DNA of 64,000 nt from Actinoplanes xinjiangensis (lineage in GTDB: Bacteria; Actinomycetota; Actinomycetes; Mycobacteriales; Micromonosporaceae), in NCBI RefSeq assembly GCF_003148685.1, contig NZ_QGGR01000007.1, forward strand, positions 62,001 through 126,000, in the 5' to 3' direction. The notes beneath the pieces are model-generated. The model saw only the letters and a list, made by a program, of their open reading frames with translations. It searched no databases and was not told the DNA's origin. Position numbers and translations under genes: made by a program. Of the stretch, positions 59,661 through 64,000 are shown in pieces. Numbering within the stretch: position 1 is the stretch's first letter; each line of letters opens with the position of its first letter.

Positions 59661-60470
59661 ATGGCTGTCGTGCGCAAAAGTGTCGCCGCTATGACCACGG
59701 CGGAGAAGACGGCGTTCATCAACGCTCTCCGCCAATTCAAGACCACGTCCGTCAGTGGGCGTAGCTACAACGCGTACATCGATCTGCACATCACCTTCTT
59801 CGCGCGGACCTCCGACGGCATCAGTCACGCCCACCAGTCGGCGTCGTTCCTGCCGTGGCATCGCGCATTCCTGACCATGCTGGAACTGGACCTGCAGACC
59901 GTCAGCGGCAATCCCGACATCTTCATCCCGTACTGGGACTGGACCGGCGGCGCCAGCCCGTTCACCGCCGACTTCCTCGGGTCCATCACCAACGGCAGCG
60001 TTTCCAGCGGCAACTTCAGTCCCTCCTGGGGGTGGTCGATCTATCGCAGCAGCATCGCCACCAGCTTCCTGCAACGCCGGCTCGGCATGAACGCCTCCAG
60101 CCCGAGCGCCGCCACCGTGACCACGGTCCAGGGCGTGACGGTGTACGACCAGTCGCCATGGGACCCGACCGTGTTCAACAGCTACCGCAACCGCAACGAG
60201 ATCGAGCTGCACAACCGGGTGCACAACTACGTCGGCGGCCACATGGGCACCCGTGAGGCACCCAACGACCCGGTCTTCTGGCTGCACCACTGCAACATCG
60301 ACCGGCTGTGGTGGCAGTGGCAGGCGACTCGCGGCATCGACACCTACCAGCCGCGGACCGGCTTCACGTCGGGCGTCATCGACAACACCGAAACGATGCG
60401 CCCGTTCAGCACCGCGACAACGCCGTCGGCGGTGCGCGACATCAGCAACCTGGACTACAGCTACGCCTGA
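59661..60470 (+). CDS. melC2: tyrosinase MelC2
   Basis: 269 residues. All six copper histidines are visible: His43, His58, His67 (SFLPWHRAF) for CuA, and His184, His188 (ELHNRVHNY) and His210 (FWLHHCNIDRLW) for CuB. It oxidises tyrosine to dopaquinone, giving melanin. There is no signal peptide, as expected when MelC1 carries the Tat signal. Length fits Streptomyces enzymes. Confidence 0.95.
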   Translation: MAVVRKSVAAMTTAEKTAFINALRQFKTTSVSGRSYNAYIDLHITFFARTSDGISHAHQSASFLPWHRAFLTMLELDLQTVSGNPDIFIPYWDWTGGASPFTADFLGSITNGSVSSGNFSPSWGWSIYRSSIATSFLQRRLGMNASSPSAATVTTVQGVTVYDQSPWDPTVFNSYRNRNEIELHNRVHNYVGGHMGTREAPNDPVFWLHHCNIDRLWWQWQATRGIDTYQPRTGFTSGVIDNTETMRPFSTATTPSAVRDISNLDYSYA

Positions 60471-60811
60471 AGTCCGGCGTCGCGGCGACCCACACCTCTG
60501 CGGGGGAACTCCGGCCGCCGGCGGTGAGGACGGCTGCCGTACCGCGCCTTCAGGTCCTCAGCGTCGGCGGCTGCAACGGCCGGTCGGTGGTGTTGTCCCC
60601 TGGTCCAGGCGGTGACGTGCCTCGGGGGTCTGCTCGTCGCAGATCCGAGAGCGGCGCCGCGCCTGGCCTCACTCCGAATCGGCTTGCCCGGAGGCGCAGG
60701 CGTTGCGGTCGGCAACACGTTCCCGCCAGTGGGCCAGTGGTTTTGTTCGCGAGTTCGGGGCTCTGGCGCGAAAATGGTGAAGTCGGCCGCGCGGTTGAGC
60801 GCAAGGAGCGC
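60471..60811. other. intergenic region without a supported gene
   Basis: 341 bp between the tyrosinase stop and a convergent hypothetical gene. Several short frames cross it on both strands, but none has family features. No rho-independent terminator with a U-tract is seen. Confidence 0.5.
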
Positions 60812-61273
60812 CTATGGGCGTTCGCTCCGTAGCAGGGCCAGTTCCTGGCTTGGGAACGACATGTTTCGCCACGCCTGTTTGTAGCCGGTCTCGCCGTACT
60901 GATCGAGCACTGCTTGGGCCATGTTCGCCGCGGCTGTGAGGAAGGCGTGGACCGGAATCCGGGCAGCCCATCGGCGCTTCGCGCCGATCCAGGGGTCCTC
61001 CGCGTACTCGTCAGGCAGGAGAAGGATCTGGACGTAGACGTGTTCGGCAGCACCGGTGAAGACAAAGACATGGGCATGGGGCTCGTCGGACAGCCAGGCG
61101 AGCGAGGACCCGGATCCGAGGTGGAGATCGACTGCGGTCCGAAGGAGGTCCTGAAGCCCGTGGCCGGTGTAAGACGTGATCACTTGCAGCTCGTCGTCGT
61201 CAGCGATCCAGGTCAGCTTGGCCCAGCCGGAACCGACGATCTCCCAGCGCATGTCGAATGAGGTGACGTCCAC
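60812..61273 (-). CDS. hypothetical protein
   Basis: 153 residues, soluble and acidic. Beta strands at the start (MRWEIVGSGWAKLTWIADDDELQVITSY) lead to LQDLLRTAVDLHLG and AHVFVFTGAAEHVYVQILLLPD. I do not recognise a family, though many actinomycete genomes encode similar small proteins. ATG 61273. It stands alone next to IS debris. Confidence 0.65.
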   Translation of the reverse strand: MDVTSFDMRWEIVGSGWAKLTWIADDDELQVITSYTGHGLQDLLRTAVDLHLGSGSSLAWLSDEPHAHVFVFTGAAEHVYVQILLLPDEYAEDPWIGAKRRWAARIPVHAFLTAAANMAQAVLDQYGETGYKQAWRNMSFPSQELALLRSERP

Positions 61274-61351
61274 GAGCAGTACTTATACCGGAACTGGATC
61301 CGGCCATCGCCAGGGCCGGCCTCTCGAGCGTGCGAGGTCCTGGCATGGGAA

Positions 61352-61525
61352 TCATGACAGGAGTATTCGCTTCCTGAGCAGATCGAATCCGGCTCGGCCG
61401 TACATCTGTCGTTTGATCATCTTGATGCGGTTGACGTTGCCTTCGACGGGGCCGGAGCTGAAGGGCAGGCTCAGCCCGGCGCTGACCGCGGCGATGTCGG
61501 CGTTCAGGCCGGTGGCGAAGCGGCA
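61352..61525 (-). pseudogene. ISL3-family transposase C-terminal fragment
   Basis: The last 57 residues (LPFSSGPVEGNVNRIKMIKRQMYGRAGFDLLRKRILL) match the end of ISL3 transposases, including the Glu of the DDE triad in GPVEGNVNRIK. The rest of the gene is missing and no terminal repeats are visible, so it is a dead remnant. Confidence 0.85.
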
Positions 61526-61695
61526 GATTCCGGGCAGTCCGGCCGTCCGGGCCGTCGGGGCCCGCCTCGCGGTGGCCACCGCAACGGGGGCCGATTACGC
61601 ACTCCGGCATCCACGCGCTGCGCCGTTTACGGCTAGATCAGGGGCATGAGCTGTGATGATGCAGGTTTCAAAGAGTTGCGGGAAAGGAGCGGGTC

Positions 61696-61869
61696 ATGAC
61701 TACGCAGGAGCCGATCTCGGACGAGGACGACGACGGCCAGCGAGTCGGCGAGTCGGCGGCGCCGCAGGCCACAGGGGAGTGGGGAAGCATCCTCGACGAG
61801 GATCTTCCGCCGGTCGTGCCGGACGCGGAGGTGGAGGTGCCGAAAGGTGTGATAACGACCCCTGAGTGA
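61696..61869 (+). CDS. small acidic protein of unknown function
   Basis: 57 residues, starting MTTQEPISDEDDDGQRVG and ending in VPKGVITTPE. AAAGGAG stands seven bases before the ATG, a good ribosome site. It is rich in Asp, Glu and Pro, with a GEWGSILDEDLPP centre. It lies between two transposase fragments and could be a leftover of a mobile element, or a short leader-like peptide. Confidence 0.45.
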   Translation: MTTQEPISDEDDDGQRVGESAAPQATGEWGSILDEDLPPVVPDAEVEVPKGVITTPE

Positions 61870-61936
61870 GTGCGGCGCTGTTGCATTGAGCGATCGTTGC
61901 TGTGATGCCGGCGGGCCGGGTGAACCGATTTAGCGC

Positions 61937-62047
61937 CGGCCACCGGTGCCAGTGGGCAATTGCGTCCTCGTCACGTTCGATCGCCCGGTGCACCGGCATC
62001 TGGGCGGTGTAGCCCTGCCGCTGCATCGCCTGCCACGCCATGGTCAC
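61937..62047 (-). pseudogene. winged-helix (IS630-like) transposase fragment
   Basis: The stretch MAWQAMQRQGYTAQMPVHRAIERDEDAIAHWHRWP resembles the end of the winged-helix domain of IS630-type transposases (pattern WTPQxPxRRAxERDExAIAxWxxxxWP). Nothing before or after fits a transposase, so it is a fragment. Confidence 0.6.
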
Positions 62048-62106
62048 GCTGACCCACAGACGGAACAGGGCCGCGATTGACCACCACCCTGTGGGACCAG
62101 TGCTCT

Positions 62107-62691
62107 TCAGCCGTCGCCGGGGTTGGCGAGCGCCGCGCCGACGAGGGCTGCCGCGAAGGCGCGTAGGTCGGCTCGGGACATCCGACGCCGAGCCGGACCG
62201 GTGAGCTGGTCGAGCACCACACCATCGATACAGCTGACGAACCAGACGGCGGTGGATGCCGGCTGGGCGCAGTTTTGAGCGTCGAGCATGGCGGCGATGG
62301 CAACCCTCAGCCTGTCTCCGGCGTCGACCAGTTCCGCCGCCAGCTCCGGGCGCCGGCGCGAGTGCAGCAGCAGTTCATAGCGGGCGAGATGGCGGTGGGC
62401 GTCAACGGTGATCCAGTGCCACATCAGGTCGGCGCCCATGTCCGCGAGCTGGTCGGCGGTCATCACACGCCCGGCGATGCCGGTAGCCGCGATCTCGAGC
62501 AGATCGATCTCGACCAGGCGCCGCACGCACGCGGTCACGAGGTCGTCGCGCTTGCGGAAGTAGTAGCTGGTCGACCCGGCAGGCAACCCGACCTCGACAT
62601 CGACCGCCCGGTGCGTCAGGCCACGGAGCCCTTCTCGCGCGATCAACCGCAGTCCCGCGTCGGCGATCGCTGACAGTCGCTCAGTTGACAT
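62107..62691 (-). CDS. TetR-family transcriptional regulator
   Basis: 194 residues. Helix-turn-helix: ADAGLRLIAREGLRGLTHRAVDVEVGLPAGSTSYYFRKRDDLVTACV. The C-terminal domain (DAHRHLARYELLLHSRRRPELAAEL) binds an unknown ligand. Twin palindromes directly upstream suggest that it represses itself and the divergent membrane protein gene. Confidence 0.9.
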   Translation of the reverse strand: MSTERLSAIADAGLRLIAREGLRGLTHRAVDVEVGLPAGSTSYYFRKRDDLVTACVRRLVEIDLLEIAATGIAGRVMTADQLADMGADLMWHWITVDAHRHLARYELLLHSRRRPELAAELVDAGDRLRVAIAAMLDAQNCAQPASTAVWFVSCIDGVVLDQLTGPARRRMSRADLRAFAAALVGAALANPGDG

Positions 62692-62697
62692 GGCGTC

Positions 62698-62736
62698 ACT
62701 CTACAAGAGTAGAGTTGACTCTACTGATGTAGAGTC
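62698..62736. promoter_or_regulatory. twin TetR operators
   Basis: ACTCTAC-AAGA-GTAGAGT (62698-62715) and GACTCTAC-TGAT-GTAGAGTC (62717-62736) are both perfect inverted repeats with a 4-bp spacer. Centres are 20 bp apart. They sit between the divergent TetR and membrane-protein genes. Confidence 0.92.
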
Positions 62737-62757
62737 TCATGGCGGGAGGGCGACCCG

Positions 62758-63240
62758 ATGACTGTTCAAGACAAGGTGCGTCGCGAGAGGATGGCGGCGC
62801 GCGTCGGCGGGTGGGCCTTCGCGCTGACCGGGGCCGGCCACCTCACCCTTGCGAGCCTCATGCCGGCCACGGATGACATGCTTGCCGTCGAGCGTCAGAT
62901 GGAGCAGGCACGCTTCCCGATGACGCCGAGCCACAGCGTCGCCGATCTGATGCAGGGCTTCAGCCTCGTGATGGCCGTCCTGCTGGTGGCCTGCGGCATT
63001 TCGGTCTTGCTCATGACGCGCCATGGCCGGGCCCCGGAGCGGGCACAGGTCGCTCTCATGCTGGCGCTGTCGCTTGCTCTTCTGGGCATCGCGCTGCTGC
63101 TGCTGCCTGCTCCTCCGATTGTCCTCATGACGGTTGCGTGCGCAGCGTTCGCAGTGGCGCTGCACGCATCGCTTCGTACGGTCACGCCAGCGAGCACGGC
63201 GAGTTCTTCCGATGCCAGCCCGACGGCGGCAGGACGCTAG
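62758..63240 (+). CDS. small membrane protein, probable TetR target
   Basis: 160 residues with four hydrophobic segments (WAFALTGAGHLTLASLM, LMQGFSLVMAVLLVACGISVLLM, VALMLALSLALLGIALLLL, PIVLMTVACAAFAVALHAS). Function is unknown. ATG 62758 follows GGGAGGG. The divergent TetR gene and twin operators suggest inducible expression. Confidence 0.8.
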   Translation: MTVQDKVRRERMAARVGGWAFALTGAGHLTLASLMPATDDMLAVERQMEQARFPMTPSHSVADLMQGFSLVMAVLLVACGISVLLMTRHGRAPERAQVALMLALSLALLGIALLLLPAPPIVLMTVACAAFAVALHASLRTVTPASTASSSDASPTAAGR

Positions 63241-63468
63241 ATCAACCGGGCTGGCCGCCACGGGGTGTGTTTTGGCTGTTGGGGAGGCACTCGGTCGGTC
63301 GGTTTGTGTTGTTCTGACTCCTGCACCTGTCGACGCATTGATCAGGTTCGGGTGAGGGAAGAGTGCCAACGCTGCGTGCCGTGCCCATGCGGCTGCCATC
63401 GGATCTTGAGCCGTAGCGAAGCCCACATTCACGGCGGGGCAAGAAGGCAGCATCGGACAGTGTTGCTG

Positions 63469-64000
63469 TCAATAGCCGACAGAGAAGTGCCGTTCTTCCG
63501 CCGGTTGTTCCAGTTCGTCGAGCACGGCGACGGCGAGGTCCTCCGCCGAGACGCGTGACGTACCGTCCGGTGCCACTACCAGAGACGTGCCGCCGCGCCG
63601 GTAGTGGCCGGTCCGGACGCCGGGCTCGAAGAGGGCTGCCGGGCTGACGTAGGCCCAGTCGGCGGTATGCGGGCGGCAGGCGGCCAGTTGCGCAATGCTC
63701 GCGGCGGCGATGGTGCGCCAGGCCGGCGGTACATATTCGGGAGTGTCGAATACCAGTCCGCCGCCGGGCGCCAGCAGCGGCGCGGACCCGCCGATGAACA
63801 AGATCCGTGTCTTTGCCGCGGCGGAGGCGTCAAGCAAGGCGGTGGTGACTGCGGTGACGGTGTGTTCCGCGCCAGGCGCAGGCCGGGTGGCGCCTACGAC
63901 CGCGTCGGCGTCGGCGAACACCTTGGTCATGAGTTCGACGTCGGTGGCGTCACCGCGTACGTCGGTGACCTCGAGAGGCAGGGTGTCCGGGCGGGGACCG
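63469..64000 (-). CDS. NAD(P)-binding Rossmann protein, partial (start outside window)
   Basis: The visible 177 residues include DVRGDATDVELMTKVFADADAVVGA, ILFIGGSAPLL and WAYVSPAALFEPGVRTGHYRRG, then VSAEDLAVAVLDELEQP. This is the pattern of YwnB/NmrA-like reductases (GDxxD and SPAALFEPGxRTGxYR). It probably binds NAD(P)H, with an unknown role. The N-terminal GxxGxxG lies beyond the right edge. Confidence 0.85.
   Translation of the reverse strand, partial: GPRPDTLPLEVTDVRGDATDVELMTKVFADADAVVGATRPAPGAEHTVTAVTTALLDASAAAKTRILFIGGSAPLLAPGGGLVFDTPEYVPPAWRTIAAASIAQLAACRPHTADWAYVSPAALFEPGVRTGHYRRGGTSLVVAPDGTSRVSAEDLAVAVLDELEQPAEERHFSVGY

Noticed and set aside
60550..61077. Minus-strand frame downstream of the tyrosinase
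   Set aside because: It overlaps the better hypothetical gene at 60812-61273 and shows no family features.
63241..63468. Short frames between the membrane protein and the Rossmann gene
   Set aside because: No ribosome site or recognisable sequence; taken as plain intergenic DNA.

Overview
The window comes from a high-GC actinomycete, most probably a Micromonosporaceae member of the Actinoplanes type. The grounds are GC-rich codon use with many GTG and TTG starts, an AfsR/SARP-type giant regulator, many LacI, MarR and TetR regulators, a DivIVA-domain protein, a methyl-accepting chemotaxis protein (suggesting a motile stage), F420/flavin luciferase-like oxidoreductases, and a tyrosinase with its MelC1 chaperone. 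No rRNA, tRNA, CRISPR array or replication origin was found. The species call is inference.

Layout. 1-2.5 kb holds small metabolic and regulatory genes and a GrpB remnant. 2.6-6.1 kb (minus strand) is a tightly overlapping five-gene operon: Ycf46-like AAA+ ATPase, DUF1257, DUF2997, membrane helix-hairpin-helix protein and radical SAM activase, with a DUF2203 gene diverging from it. 7-9 kb has a secreted HNH nuclease with a P domain and a nitrilase. 9-15 kb has a DUF4132 protein and an AfsR-like regulator, followed by a DrrAB-type ABC exporter, a zinc dehydrogenase and an MFS carrier. 19.7-30 kb is mixed: PAP2-like and GIDE membrane proteins, an SDR, a DUF839 protein, a PETase/cutinase-like polyester hydrolase beside a QsdR-type TetR, a MarR/luciferase-like pair and an LCP ligase. 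30.6-36.7 kb has a LacI regulator, a TIR-membrane-WD40 protein and a UxaA-family dehydratase.

37-46 kb includes a CooC-like ATPase, an NAD-kinase/SPFH operon divergent from an NrtR-type Nudix regulator with two clear operators, an MCP, a DivIVA protein, and an Old Yellow Enzyme divergent from MarR with three operators. 46.8-57.1 kb is a sugar-derivative uptake and oxidation locus: two divergent LacI genes, two ABC permeases, a binding protein, two Gfo/Idh/MocA oxidoreductases, a PmoA-like protein and a cupin, linked by a shared 14-bp operator-like motif. 58-63.4 kb looks like accessory DNA: two MelC1-like chaperones, a tyrosinase, ISL3 and winged-helix transposase fragments, and a TetR/membrane-protein pair with twin operators.

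Four intergenic sites (6.7, 19.0, 36.8 and 53.0 kb) carry one family of 53-bp hairpins repeated at an exact 63-bp period: 16 full units and one partial. This repeat family and the five-gene AAA+/DUF1257/DUF2997/radical-SAM operon are the best candidates for undescribed biology. The NrtR-controlled SPFH/NAD-kinase operon is the best-supported new regulatory link.
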